A DNA stretch of 64,000 nucleotides from JAWXBG01 sp044375415 (GTDB taxonomy: Bacteria; Bacteroidota; Bacteroidia; Flavobacteriales_D; Sanyastnellaceae): positions 1-64,000 of the forward strand of contig JBILMS010000006.1 in the NCBI GenBank assembly GCA_044375415.1. Direction: 5' to 3'. This document shows, one piece after another, positions 25,497 to 34,883 of the stretch. Made by a program: the position numbers and the translations under genes. The notes beneath the pieces were generated by a model. It saw only the letters and a list, made by a program, of their open reading frames with translations, made no database searches and was not told the DNA's origin. How positions within the stretch are numbered: the stretch's first letter is position 1; every line of letters begins with the position of its first letter.

Positions 25497-27398
25497 TCAA
25501 TACGCTCTTTCGCTTCTTCCCTCGATGTAGTTCATATAGGCCTTATTCACCACCTTGTTTCCACCCGGGGTAGGATAATGGCCTGTAAAATACCAGTCGC
25601 CGGCATTGTTCGGGCATGCCTGATGCAGACCTTCTATACTTTGAAAGATCACTTTGATCTTGGCTTTGGTGCCCGGTGGGGTGACCAATTGAGCAACCTT
25701 ATCTGAAATTTCTTCTACGGTAAAGGGTTCATAGACCTCGCGGACATAGTTTTTCACCGTTTCCTTCGGGGCGCTCTGCTGATCTTTACATTTTTTGTAG
25801 ACATCCTGTAAGATCAGTTCAGTGCCGCGTTCTTTATGAAGTTCAACCGCAGCTTGAAAAGCAATAAAATCGCCCATACGAGCCATATCTATGCCGTAAC
25901 AATCGGGGTATCGGATCTGGGGAGCTGAGGAAACAATGATGATCTGAGCAGGATTCAATCGATCGAGCATTTTGATGATCGACTTTTTGAGGGTCGTGCC
26001 TCGAACTATGCTATCGTCGATAACTACCAAGCTATCGGTGCCAGCTTTCACTGTTCCATAGGTTACATCGTAAACGTGGGCGACCATATCATCGCGAGCA
26101 CTGTCTTGTGTAATGAAAGTGCGCATTTTTACGTCTTTGATCGCGATCTTTTCTATTCGGGCGCGTTGACGGAGGATGGCCTCGATTTGTTCGGCGTTTG
26201 AAGTTCCGTTGAGAGCTATGATCTGCCGGATTTTTCGATCGTTTAAGCGATCTTCCAATTCCTTTATCATTCCATAAAAGCCGATTTCCGCGGTGTTTGG
26301 GATAAACGAAAAAACCGTGTTTTCCAGATCTTCGTTGATGGCCTTCATAATCGTCGGCACCAAGTTGCGACCCAGTTGTTTCCTTTCCAAGTAAATATCC
26401 TTATCGTTTCCTCGAGAGAAGTAGATTCTCTCGAAACTACACGCCTTTTTCACCAGAGGTTCCCGGACCATTTTCATGTCGGTCTGACCATTTTTCTTCA
26501 CGATCAATGCATGCCCCGGGGTCACTTCTTTAATTTCATCCAGAGGCACATTAAAGGCGGTTTGGATCGGAGGTCTCTCGCTTGTAACCACCACAATTTC
26601 TTCGTCTTCGAAATAATAAGCCGGACGAATACCGGACGGGTCGCGCAAAACGAAGGCATCACCATGGCCGAACATACCTGCCATTGCATAACCGCCATCC
26701 CATTCGCGAGAAGCACGTTGCAATACACGCTGTACATCGAGGTTTTTGGCAATAAGTTCAGATATCTGCATATTGCTATACCCCTGTGGGTTGTACATAT
26801 CAAAAAGTCGTTGGTTTTCTTCGTCGAGGAAGTGACCAATTTTCTCCATGACGGTAACGGTATCCGCTTTTTCCTTTGGGTGCTGACCTAGTTCTACCAG
26901 AAGTCCAAAGAGTTCATCCACGTTGGTGAGATTGAAGTTTCCGGCCACGACGAGGTTTCGGGTCATCCAGTTATTTTGACGCAAAAAGGGATGACATTGT
27001 TCTACGTTGTTTCCCCCGTATGTCCCGTATCGGAGATGTCCCATAAACACTTCACCGGTAAAGGCGAAATGATCTTTGAGGTATTGCGAATCTTTAAGCT
27101 TTTCGGGATGTTTTTCTTCGAGTTCAGAAAAGCGAGTCATCACACTCTGAAAAATCTCTTGAATGGCCTGTTTGTGGGCCGATCTTTTTCGCGAGATGTA
27201 TCTCTTGCCGGGTTCGGGGTCCAATTTAATATTGGCTATACCCGCTCCATCTTGTCCCCTATTGTGCATCTTCTCCATGAGGAGATACAGCTTATTCAGG
27301 CCGTAGAAGGGGGTTCCGTATTTTTCGGTGTAAAACTGAAGAGGCTTCTTCAGTCTAAGGAGTACGATACCGCACTCGTGCTTTATCTGGTCGCTCAT
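25497..27398 (-). CDS. Long PurF-like amidophosphoribosyltransferase paralogue
   Basis: A 633-residue glutamine amidotransferase plus phosphoribosyltransferase. The N-terminal class II glutaminase domain has Cys9 in IKHECGIVLLRL (the nucleophile after propeptide removal), MHNRGQDGAGIA and GHLRYGTYGG. The C-terminal PRTase domain has the PRPP-binding motif LVVIDDSIVRGTTLKKSI. It is about 130-160 residues longer than standard PurF (about 470-510), with extra sequence in the glutaminase part (residues 60-120) and a C-terminal extension (about 560-633). Whether it makes phosphoribosylamine or another product is not settled by the sequence; a second, standard PurF may exist elsewhere in the genome. 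Confidence 0.88.
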   Translation of the reverse strand: MSDQIKHECGIVLLRLKKPLQFYTEKYGTPFYGLNKLYLLMEKMHNRGQDGAGIANIKLDPEPGKRYISRKRSAHKQAIQEIFQSVMTRFSELEEKHPEKLKDSQYLKDHFAFTGEVFMGHLRYGTYGGNNVEQCHPFLRQNNWMTRNLVVAGNFNLTNVDELFGLLVELGQHPKEKADTVTVMEKIGHFLDEENQRLFDMYNPQGYSNMQISELIAKNLDVQRVLQRASREWDGGYAMAGMFGHGDAFVLRDPSGIRPAYYFEDEEIVVVTSERPPIQTAFNVPLDEIKEVTPGHALIVKKNGQTDMKMVREPLVKKACSFERIYFSRGNDKDIYLERKQLGRNLVPTIMKAINEDLENTVFSFIPNTAEIGFYGMIKELEDRLNDRKIRQIIALNGTSNAEQIEAILRQRARIEKIAIKDVKMRTFITQDSARDDMVAHVYDVTYGTVKAGTDSLVVIDDSIVRGTTLKKSIIKMLDRLNPAQIIIVSSAPQIRYPDCYGIDMARMGDFIAFQAAVELHKERGTELILQDVYKKCKDQQSAPKETVKNYVREVYEPFTVEEISDKVAQLVTPPGTKAKIKVIFQSIEGLHQACPNNAGDWYFTGHYPTPGGNKVVNKAYMNYIEGRSERAY

Positions 27399-27439
27399 GT
27401 ATAACCACTGAAGGCGGGGAAGCCTTTACAATGAGGCCG

Positions 27440-27447
27440 CAAAAATA
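27440..27447 (-). promoter_or_regulatory. -7 box for the PurF-like operon
   Basis: On the minus strand TATTTTTG matches TAnnTTTG, 42 bases before the start codon at 27,398. No clear -33 TTG is seen. Confidence 0.4.
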
Positions 27448-27577
27448 GCTATCTAAAAGTGGTTTTGTTTACTTTTTTCCTAACTGAGGTCAATGAAACC
27501 AAAGTTTTTCAAATTTTTTTTGCTGTTTTTATGGAATCCGAAAAACGCTTGCATCTTACTATCAAACACACACAATT

Positions 27578-28324
27578 ATGAACAGTATAAAACACATCCT
27601 TTTCGCACTCGGATTCATTTTATCTGCAACCACATTTGCCCAAACTGCCGGAGAAATCCAGGGGAAGGTATTTGACAAAAATGGGGACACGCTTCCCGGA
27701 GCTTTGGTGGAGGCCCGAAATGGCACCAACAAATACGGAACGGGAGCTGATTTAGATGGCGCTTACGTTATCAAACCCATTCCATTCGGAACGTATGACG
27801 TTTACTTCATTTCAACCGGTAAAGACACTACAGTTATTAAAAATGTGGTTGTAACACCCGACCGCATCACCTTTCCGGAAACGGTTTTTCTGGCTGATGC
27901 AACCACTGGATACACTTTCGGAACTGTACGCGTTTTTGATTATCTCGACCCCCTCATCCACCGAGATGGCGAAACTGTAACAACTATTCGTTCCAAAGAA
28001 CTAAAAAACATGCCTGCAGCAAAGGGCGGTAAAATTGGAAACATTGTTGCCGCCTTAAGTAGCGACGTTAAAACGGGTCAAGATGGTGAGTTGTACTTCC
28101 GAGGAAGCCGCAGTGGAAGCGTTATCTATTTCATTGATGGGGTAAAATTCCGAGGACGCGCACCGTCCATTCCGGGGAGTGGAATTGGAAGTGTTTCGGT
28201 ATACACCGGAGGAGTGCCTGCCAAATATGGCGACACGACTGGAGGAGTTGTAATTATTGAAACAAAAAGTTATCTCGACGCTTGGAGAGAGAAAAATGAC
28301 AGACTTGCAGGAAACGCCCGCTAA
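27578..28324 (+). CDS. Carboxypeptidase-regulatory plus TonB-receptor plug protein without a barrel
   Basis: A 248-residue exported protein. Signal peptide at residues 1-21 (ATTFAQ). A CarboxypepD_reg-like beta domain at about 25-105 (GEIQGKVFDKNGDTLPGALV, GADLDGAYVIKPIPFGTYDV) is followed by a TonB-dependent receptor plug-like domain at about 130-225 (LKNMPAAKGGKIGNIVAALS, LYFRGSRSGSVIYFIDGVKF, VSVYTGGVPAKYGDTTGGVV). It then stops after a short charged tail where a SusC-type receptor would continue with a barrel of 600 or more residues. A strong terminator follows at once, so the short form is not an obvious frameshift product. Confidence 0.85.
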   Translation: MNSIKHILFALGFILSATTFAQTAGEIQGKVFDKNGDTLPGALVEARNGTNKYGTGADLDGAYVIKPIPFGTYDVYFISTGKDTTVIKNVVVTPDRITFPETVFLADATTGYTFGTVRVFDYLDPLIHRDGETVTTIRSKELKNMPAAKGGKIGNIVAALSSDVKTGQDGELYFRGSRSGSVIYFIDGVKFRGRAPSIPGSGIGSVSVYTGGVPAKYGDTTGGVVIIETKSYLDAWREKNDRLAGNAR

Positions 28325-28334
28325 GAACTAAAGT

Positions 28335-28370
28335 AAGTGCGGCTTTGATCCATAGGACAAAGCCGCACTT
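28335..28370 (+). terminator. Terminator hairpin after the plug protein
   Basis: A perfect 13-bp inverted repeat (aagtgcggctttg / caaagccgcactt) with a 10-base loop, 10 bases after the stop at 28,324. The T-rich tail is weak (tatctattt). Confidence 0.75.
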
Positions 28371-28423
28371 TATCTATTTCACTATATTTATACTGTTTGA
28401 AAGCAGATGCCCACATAAGCCGC

Positions 28424-28972
28424 ATGAACGATCAGCAACTTCTGCTGAGTTATCGTCATGATGGAAATAGCCGTTGGGTAGGCGAGCTTTTTGAGCGATA
28501 TAAACACTTGCTTTTTGGTGTTTGCTTAAAGTACCTCAAAAATAGAGAAGAAGCGAAAGATGCGTTAATGGGTGTTTTTGAAAAACTCATTGACGATTTA
28601 AAGAATAAAGAAGTTGAGAATTTTCCTTCATGGTCGTACACCGTTGCCAAAAATTATTGTTTGATGGCATTGCGAAAACGTTCGGGACAAATGGCTCGAA
28701 TGGAGGTGTACAAAAAACAAGTAGATGGGCAGGATTTAATCGACCACACTGCCATCACTAGTGCAGAAATGCTAGAGGCCGGACTTCAGAAATTGGAAAA
28801 TGCCATTGCCGATTTAAGTGCCGAACAGCGAATTTGTGTACACATGTTTTACATCGAAGAGAAGAGTTACAAAGAAATAGCAGACCACACAAACCTTCAT
28901 TTGAATGAGGTGAAATCACACATTCAAAATGGACGTCGCAACTTGAAGATCAAACTAACAGCCACAGCATGA
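28424..28972 (+). CDS. ECF-type RNA polymerase sigma factor
   Basis: A 182-residue sigma-70 family protein from the ATG at 28,424 (MNDQQLLLSY); a TTG at 28,397 would add nine residues. Region 2 is at about 20-90 (FERYKHLLFGVCLKYLKNRE, then EAKDALMGVFEKLIDDL) with the core-binding and -10 recognition helices. Region 4 is at about 120-175 (AIADLSAEQRICVHMFYIEE, SYKEIADHTNLHLNEVKSHI) with the -35 recognition helix. Its stop overlaps the next start in an ATGA, so it is translationally coupled to the putative anti-sigma gene. A near-consensus -7 box (TACTGTTTG) lies at 28,391-28,399. Confidence 0.92.
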   Translation: MNDQQLLLSYRHDGNSRWVGELFERYKHLLFGVCLKYLKNREEAKDALMGVFEKLIDDLKNKEVENFPSWSYTVAKNYCLMALRKRSGQMARMEVYKKQVDGQDLIDHTAITSAEMLEAGLQKLENAIADLSAEQRICVHMFYIEEKSYKEIADHTNLHLNEVKSHIQNGRRNLKIKLTATA

Positions 28973-30120
28973 ACACGCCTGGAACACAGCCGGCTTATCC
29001 GAGTATCAATGAAATAGAGCAGTACTTGCAGGGGACACTTCCCGCAAGCCGATCTCGAGAAATCGAATTGCTCGCTATGGAAGAACCCATGGTAGCCGAT
29101 GCTATTGAAGGCTATTCCGAAGTGCCTGCATTTGATGCCGTTCAGGATATTCAATTTCATAATACAACAACCACCGGAGGAACACCTTGGTGGCATATCA
29201 CCGGTTGGATCGTTGGAGTATCCGTTGGAATATTACTCGCAGTGCTATTCATTCCAAGCAATGATGAGCAAAAAGCGGAACAGCCAAGAGAGCAGAAAAC
29301 TCCACTACCTCCAACCGAACCCGCTGCTATTGCCTCAACTATTTCACCCCTCACTGCTACCGGGAATAACGTAAATCCATCGACGATTGAAAATACTATT
29401 CGCACTTCTCCTTCAGACAAGAACTTACCAAGTGCGTTAAGCCAGACCGAATTTGATGATGTGATCATTAACGACTCCACGGATTTACTTAGTGAAAATC
29501 CGGACGATCGAGTAAAAGTGATTCAAATGGATTCGAATTTGCCGGTACTTCTAGACGAGGAAAAAAAGGATCCCGCATTAAAAGAATCAATTATTGCGGG
29601 CGGAGCGGACATTACACACTTCAATAATTACAAACTGGTAGATTACACTGTGCTTCGTAAAAAGACGTGGCCCGACTTTTCTCTCGATTCTCTGCACACT
29701 TCTCCATCTCGCGAAAATGATTTAGACCACGGAGATCCCTTGCGTAGCGAAATTTCACAGAGTGTTCCCTACATTACATACCTAGAGCGCTGTATTAATG
29801 AATACAGCATGGGCGAATACAAAAGTGCTGCCGAGCAATTCGACCTTATTCTAAAACAATATCCGACCGATTTGAACGCACAATTTTATGGCGCAATGAG
29901 TTATTATCAGATTGAAGACTATGATAAAGCCATTGAGCTATTTAATAAAAGTCTGAAAAATGTCTTTAAGATTTTCCGTGAAGAAAGTGAATTCTACAAA
30001 GCTGTTTCTCTAAAAAAATTAGGTCGCGATGAAGAATCGTTGATCCTCCTTCTCCAAATTATAAACAGCAACGGATACTATAAAGATAGGGCTATACAAG
30101 AAGTACGTTCGTTTGAATAA
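28969..30120 (+). CDS. Single-pass membrane protein with TPRs, putative anti-sigma factor
   Basis: A 383-residue protein. The cytoplasmic N-terminus (1-60; INEIEQYLQGTLPASRSREI, then EPMVADAIEGY) resembles the sigma-binding region of Bacteroidota anti-sigma proteins. A single membrane helix lies at about 67-88 (WHITGWIVGVSVGILLAVLF). The periplasmic part has a disordered Thr/Pro-rich linker (90-160) and two or three TPR motifs at about 265-370 (YKSAAEQFDLILKQYPTDLN, AQFYGAMSYYQIEDYDKAI). It overlaps the sigma gene by 4 bases. No zinc-binding ZAS motif is present. The role as anti-sigma is inferred from position and topology. Confidence 0.82.
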   Translation: MNTPGTQPAYPSINEIEQYLQGTLPASRSREIELLAMEEPMVADAIEGYSEVPAFDAVQDIQFHNTTTTGGTPWWHITGWIVGVSVGILLAVLFIPSNDEQKAEQPREQKTPLPPTEPAAIASTISPLTATGNNVNPSTIENTIRTSPSDKNLPSALSQTEFDDVIINDSTDLLSENPDDRVKVIQMDSNLPVLLDEEKKDPALKESIIAGGADITHFNNYKLVDYTVLRKKTWPDFSLDSLHTSPSRENDLDHGDPLRSEISQSVPYITYLERCINEYSMGEYKSAAEQFDLILKQYPTDLNAQFYGAMSYYQIEDYDKAIELFNKSLKNVFKIFREESEFYKAVSLKKLGRDEESLILLLQIINSNGYYKDRAIQEVRSFE

Positions 30121-30139
30121 AACGGAAGCGAACTTCCTA

Positions 30140-31210
30140 TTATCCCTGACGGCCCATTTCTCTGAGGTGAACTACGTGTGAACGAACCGCCATCATAACC
30201 GTTTGATGCTCGTTGTAACGTATTCCAAATTGCTCACATGTTTCCTTGACGATTTTGTTTAGTGCAGGATAATGCACGTGTGAAATTCGCGGGAAAAGGT
30301 GGTGTTCCACTTGGTGATTAAGACCACCGGTAAACCAGTGAACGATTTTATTTCTTGTTGCGAAATTGCTTGTAGTCTGTATTTGGTGGACAGCCCATTC
30401 AGTTTCTGCTACTTGTTCTTTATTGATCGGATTTACAAATTCCGTTTCTTCTACTACGTGCGCCAATTGGAACACAATGGCGATAACGGTACCACAAATA
30501 ACAGTAAGTACGGTGTAACCTATAATCGTTTCCAGTAATCCCACCTGCCAGATTGGAAGTGCTATAAAGACAAACATGTAAGTCAATTTTGTCAACCAAA
30601 AACTTACGTGGTCTTTGAATTTGTATTTTCTAATTTTTGTATCTCCAATTTTTCCACTGAAATACTTTTTATAGTCGAAATAAAACACCCAGAATAAATA
30701 GTTAAGAGCGTAAAAAATGAAACCATAAATGTGCTGAAAGCGATGGATAGAATGTCTTTTTTGATGCTGATTTAATCGCATAAAAGGTTGAATATCGATA
30801 TCGTCATCAATACCTTCCACATTTGTGAAGCTATGGTGAATTTGATTGTGTTTCGCTTTCCACAAATGAACATCGCCACCCATTAAGTTGAGGGTGTAGC
30901 CCATCATATTGTTGAGCCAAGTATATTTAGAATAACTACCGTGAGCACCATCGTGCATAACGTTAAAACCAATTCCTGCCAGCGTAAGACCAAGTGCAGC
31001 AGATAATAACAGACTGAGGGCAATACCCGGAGTAAAAAACACGAGCCAAACATAAAGCCCGATCATCATGGAGATAAGAATTCCTGTTTTGAGGTATATT
31101 TTCCAATCACCCCAGTGGCTTTTGCCGGTTTGTTCGAAATAAGCATCCACTCTTCTTTTTAGTTCATCGAAGAAAGGGTGCTCTTTTGTCTTGAAGGCTA
31201 TAAATGACAT
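30140..31210 (-). CDS. Membrane fatty acid desaturase
   Basis: A 356-residue membrane di-iron desaturase. The three histidine boxes are intact: HDGAH (86-90), HNQIHH (121-126) and HQVEHH (299-304). The Gln in the third box (QVEHHLFP) is typical of front-end/acyl-lipid desaturases rather than stearoyl-CoA desaturases. About four membrane helices occur at 42-62, 66-85, 160-180 and 210-250. No fused cytochrome b5 domain is present, so an external ferredoxin or cytochrome must supply electrons. It is monocistronic, convergent with the anti-sigma gene (19 bases apart), and probably adjusts membrane fluidity. Confidence 0.92.
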   Translation of the reverse strand: MSFIAFKTKEHPFFDELKRRVDAYFEQTGKSHWGDWKIYLKTGILISMMIGLYVWLVFFTPGIALSLLLSAALGLTLAGIGFNVMHDGAHGSYSKYTWLNNMMGYTLNLMGGDVHLWKAKHNQIHHSFTNVEGIDDDIDIQPFMRLNQHQKRHSIHRFQHIYGFIFYALNYLFWVFYFDYKKYFSGKIGDTKIRKYKFKDHVSFWLTKLTYMFVFIALPIWQVGLLETIIGYTVLTVICGTVIAIVFQLAHVVEETEFVNPINKEQVAETEWAVHQIQTTSNFATRNKIVHWFTGGLNHQVEHHLFPRISHVHYPALNKIVKETCEQFGIRYNEHQTVMMAVRSHVVHLREMGRQG

Positions 31211-31256
31211 GCTTGCGGATTTAATTAATACGGTAAATATCCAGACCGTAATGGCA

Positions 31257-31264
31257 CAAAGGTA
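31257..31264 (-). promoter_or_regulatory. -7 box of the desaturase promoter
   Basis: On the minus strand TACCTTTG matches TAnnTTTG exactly, 46 bases before the start codon at 31,210. Confidence 0.45.
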
Positions 31265-31430
31265 ACCATTCGGTGAGGCATTATGAACACAGAACTGTCA
31301 CAAGGCCCAATTGGTTCATTCAAACCTTGTTAACAAAATGCACATCCCGCTAATACTCAGATAACAAGCGTGTTATTATGATACTTTTCATGTAAAAATC
31401 CTCGACTCCCCGATCAAAAAGACAAAAAAA

Positions 31431-31450
31431 GAGCTCGCAAAAGCGAGCTC
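31431..31450 (-). terminator. Terminator of the efflux operon
   Basis: gagctcgc-aaaa-gcgagctc: a perfect 8-bp stem with a 4-base loop. On the minus strand it is followed by seven Ts (a-tract at 31,424-31,430). It lies 27 bases after the stop of the RND gene. Confidence 0.85.
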
Positions 31451-31476
31451 TTTGGATTACGAGTGCAACCTTCACA

Positions 31477-34400
31477 TCAATACGGAGATGGAAGTGAAGT
31501 ATCTTTTTTCGGTGTTTTAGTCATCCACTTGTTCAGACCCTGTTTCATGTTATGGCTCATGAGGTACATAACAGGAACGATAATTAGGGTAATAAAAGTG
31601 GCAAAGCTAAGTCCAAAAACAATGGTCCATGAAAGCGGTCCCCAGAAAGCAACGTTGTCGCCACCAAAGTGGATTTTTGGATCCAGATCGGTGAAAAGTG
31701 AGGCAAAATCGATATTAAAACCGATGGCCAGTGGGATCATTCCCAAAATAGTGGCCGTGGCAGTAAGCAATACCGGAGTCATACGAACTCGACTTGCTTC
31801 CACAATAGCATCATGCACGGATCGTCCATGCCGGACCAATTCATCTGTGAATTCTACAAGGAGAATTCCATTTCGGACGACGATACCGGCGAGTGTTACA
31901 ATACCGATACCTGTCATGACGATGGAGAAGTCCATATCGAATATCGCCTGTCCCAGAAGCACCCCTATAACCGACAAGATAATTTCTGAAAGAATGATAA
32001 CTGTACGTCCGATCGAATTAAACTGAGTGATGAGTATCAACAGAATGATGAATATTGAAATAAGCATTGACTTGCCAAGGAAAGCGCCTGTTTCGGCCTG
32101 TTCAGCCTGTTGACCCATCAGATCAATTTCTACTCCTTTGGGAGCATTGTACTGAGCGGCGGCATTTCGCACCCAGCCGGCCACTTCATTTTCGTTGAAC
32201 TCCGGCAGCACGTTCGACTCCAATGTTACCACACGCTTTTGGTTTTTCCTTTTGATACCATTGTACGTCGAGGTGTACTCAGTTTGTGCAAAAGCACTGA
32301 GAGGTACCTGGCGAATGGCTCCACCCATATTCATGTCGCGGTAGGTTACCACCAGTCCATTTAAGGCATCGATATTATTTCTCTGTTCTTCTTCGTAACG
32401 GAGCATAATAGGGTAGTCATCTTCTGAATCTCGGAAACGGGAAACTTCTTTTCCATAAACCGCATATCGAAGCTCCATGCCTATTTGTGCAGTACTAATC
32501 CCCTCCCTATTTGCGCGTTCCCTTGATATATCAATGAATAACTCGGGTTTATTGGATTGTAAATCCGACTTTATTTCTTCGACGCCCGGGATGCTTAATG
32601 AATCTAGATAGTACTTCAAAGCGATAGATGTAGATATCAAGTCTTCGAATTTATCACCGCTGATTTCTATACTCACAGCTTTCGCTGTTGGCGGTCCACT
32701 CGCCTCTTGATCTACAGCTACGACAACACCCGGGATACCCTGAACGGACTTCCTTATGTCTTCCATAATATCAACTGTAGAAACGCCATGACGTTTAGAG
32801 AATTCCACAAAGGCCACACCTACTTTAGCTTTATGAGAGTAGATAGCTCTATCGTCTTGTGCTTCGTTTGCACCCACCGCAACGTTAGTGATGACAGATT
32901 CAACTACCGGATTATCAACTCCGATTACACCGTAAACCCTATCTTCAATAATCTTTGCTATTGAATCTGACATGAGAGCACTTGAACCCACAGGTAACGT
33001 AGCGTAAACGTATACAAAGTTAGGATCCGCTTTGGGGAAAAATACCACTTTCGGACTTCTTACAAACGTGACCATTACGGAAACAAGAAGAAGTACGATG
33101 GTGCTGAAAAACACTGTCTTTGGACGCGATATAGCCCATTCCAAGAACCTTGCGTAACGAGCTTGCGCAGCGGGCCAAGTCTTCTTTTGAAAATTGAATA
33201 TCATTTTTTCCAATAAGAAACGATATAAGAGATAGATCAGCAACATGATGATGAGAAAGTTGCCGACCCCAAATGAACCACCCACATAAAATAGAATAGC
33301 AAGGGCTATAAAAATCACAGATGTAACTCCAAGTTTTTTGCCGGATGGGCGTTTTACACCTTCAGGTCCGTGCGGTTTCATAAACGAAACAGCGAACACA
33401 GGATTTATGATATAAGCCACAACTAACGACGCAGAGAGAGTAACTATGAGTGTGATAGGGAGATAATGCATAAACTTCCCAATTACACCATCCCAAAAAG
33501 CGAGAGGCACAAACGGAGCGAGCGTAGTGGCCGTACCTGATAGAACCGGAAGGAATACTTCTCCGGCCGCACGCTTCGCCGCTACTTTGATAGGCACCTT
33601 TCCATTGTCATAAATACGGTGCGTATTTTCGATAACCACAATCGCATCATCTACAACAATACCGAGACCTAAAAGGAATGCGAACAACACGATCATGTTG
33701 AGTGTAAAACCTATCCATGGCAAAACCATAAATGCAATGAACATGGAAAGTGGCACAGATAATGCCACAAAAATTGCGTTCGTAGCACCCATGAAAAACA
33801 TCAATACGATGGTCACCAAGATAAATCCGATGATGATTGTATTGATAAGATCGTGAAGGGTCACACGCGTTGCACGGGCTTGTTCGCCGGTAACCTGAAT
33901 AGACAATTCATCGGGGAATTGCGTTTTTTGCATTTCCGCAATTATCTCATGAATTTTATCCGTTGCATCAATGAGGTTTTCTCCACCACGTTTTATAACG
34001 TTCAGCGTGATTACATTTTTATGATTCAAACGACCGTAGCTCTCTTGTTGCTCATAGCCATCTTTCACTTCGGCAACATCTTTTAGATAAACGTGAGCGC
34101 CCGACATAGAAGTGATTACAATATTCCGAAGGCCTTCCATGTCCTGGAATTCACCGCTTACACTGAGCGAACGTTCCATCTGGTCCATCTTGACATTACC
34201 GCCTGAGACAGTCATGTTTTCGAAGTTGATCGCACGTTCGATATCACCCATGGTCAGTTTGGCCGCCGTGAGTTTATACATATCTACGTTCACTTGAATC
34301 TCTCTTTCAAGAGCTCCCACGATGTCGACACGCGTGATCTCTTTTAATCCTTCGATGCGATCCTGTAGGTCATCTGCGTATCTTTTAAGTTGAGACAAAT

Positions 34401-34872
34401 CGTAGTCGCCGGAAATGTTCACATACAAAATAGGCATCTCCGAAAACTCAACTTCCATTACACTTGGATCGGCAGGAAGATCCGTGGGAAGATCCTTTTT
34501 AGCCCGATCAACCGCATCTTTCACTTTCTGCTTTGCTACAGATACATCCACATCCGTATTAAACTCTACGATCACATTTGAGAAATCTTGAATAGAATTG
34601 CTCGTCAATTTTTTTACCCCTGAAATCGATTTTATCTCTTTCTCAATAGGTTTTGTAACGAGGTTTTCAATATCCTTTGGTGCTGATCCAGGGTAAACAG
34701 TACTTACATAAATAGTAGGTATTACAATGTCCGGGAACTGCTCTTTCGGGAGACTGTTGTACGAAAAAATACCGATCAGCGTAATAAATACGGTGAGCAG
34801 ATACGTGGTCGTTTTATTATCTATTGCCCAGCTTGTGGGCTTAAACTCTTTGAATTTTTCTATGAGGTTCAT
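31477..34872 (-). CDS. RND-family efflux pump inner-membrane transporter (AcrB/HAE1-like)
   Basis: A 1131-residue proton-driven transporter. The N-terminal helix (TTYLLTVFITLIGIFSY) and porter domains are typical. TM4 has the Asp-Asp proton relay (LGIVVDDAIVVIENTH), and TM10 has GIVVRNGILLVEF with Arg at the position of the AcrB relay Lys940. Compared with AcrB (1049 residues), about 60 extra residues form two added hydrophobic segments near residues 510-560, before the linker helix between the two repeats. It works with the adaptor gene 11 bases upstream and the TolC-like gene. The substrate is unknown (drugs, detergents or lipids). Confidence 0.93.
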   Translation of the reverse strand: MNLIEKFKEFKPTSWAIDNKTTTYLLTVFITLIGIFSYNSLPKEQFPDIVIPTIYVSTVYPGSAPKDIENLVTKPIEKEIKSISGVKKLTSNSIQDFSNVIVEFNTDVDVSVAKQKVKDAVDRAKKDLPTDLPADPSVMEVEFSEMPILYVNISGDYDLSQLKRYADDLQDRIEGLKEITRVDIVGALEREIQVNVDMYKLTAAKLTMGDIERAINFENMTVSGGNVKMDQMERSLSVSGEFQDMEGLRNIVITSMSGAHVYLKDVAEVKDGYEQQESYGRLNHKNVITLNVIKRGGENLIDATDKIHEIIAEMQKTQFPDELSIQVTGEQARATRVTLHDLINTIIIGFILVTIVLMFFMGATNAIFVALSVPLSMFIAFMVLPWIGFTLNMIVLFAFLLGLGIVVDDAIVVIENTHRIYDNGKVPIKVAAKRAAGEVFLPVLSGTATTLAPFVPLAFWDGVIGKFMHYLPITLIVTLSASLVVAYIINPVFAVSFMKPHGPEGVKRPSGKKLGVTSVIFIALAILFYVGGSFGVGNFLIIMLLIYLLYRFLLEKMIFNFQKKTWPAAQARYARFLEWAISRPKTVFFSTIVLLLVSVMVTFVRSPKVVFFPKADPNFVYVYATLPVGSSALMSDSIAKIIEDRVYGVIGVDNPVVESVITNVAVGANEAQDDRAIYSHKAKVGVAFVEFSKRHGVSTVDIMEDIRKSVQGIPGVVVAVDQEASGPPTAKAVSIEISGDKFEDLISTSIALKYYLDSLSIPGVEEIKSDLQSNKPELFIDISRERANREGISTAQIGMELRYAVYGKEVSRFRDSEDDYPIMLRYEEEQRNNIDALNGLVVTYRDMNMGGAIRQVPLSAFAQTEYTSTYNGIKRKNQKRVVTLESNVLPEFNENEVAGWVRNAAAQYNAPKGVEIDLMGQQAEQAETGAFLGKSMLISIFIILLILITQFNSIGRTVIILSEIILSVIGVLLGQAIFDMDFSIVMTGIGIVTLAGIVVRNGILLVEFTDELVRHGRSVHDAIVEASRVRMTPVLLTATATILGMIPLAIGFNIDFASLFTDLDPKIHFGGDNVAFWGPLSWTIVFGLSFATFITLIIVPVMYLMSHNMKQGLNKWMTKTPKKDTSLPSPY

Positions 34873-34883
34873 ACCGGTCTAGA

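Noticed and set aside
31463..32026. A 187-codon plus-strand frame at the 3' end of the RND gene
   Set aside because: It starts over the efflux terminator and then lies opposite a strongly conserved transporter; its protein has no recognisable features.
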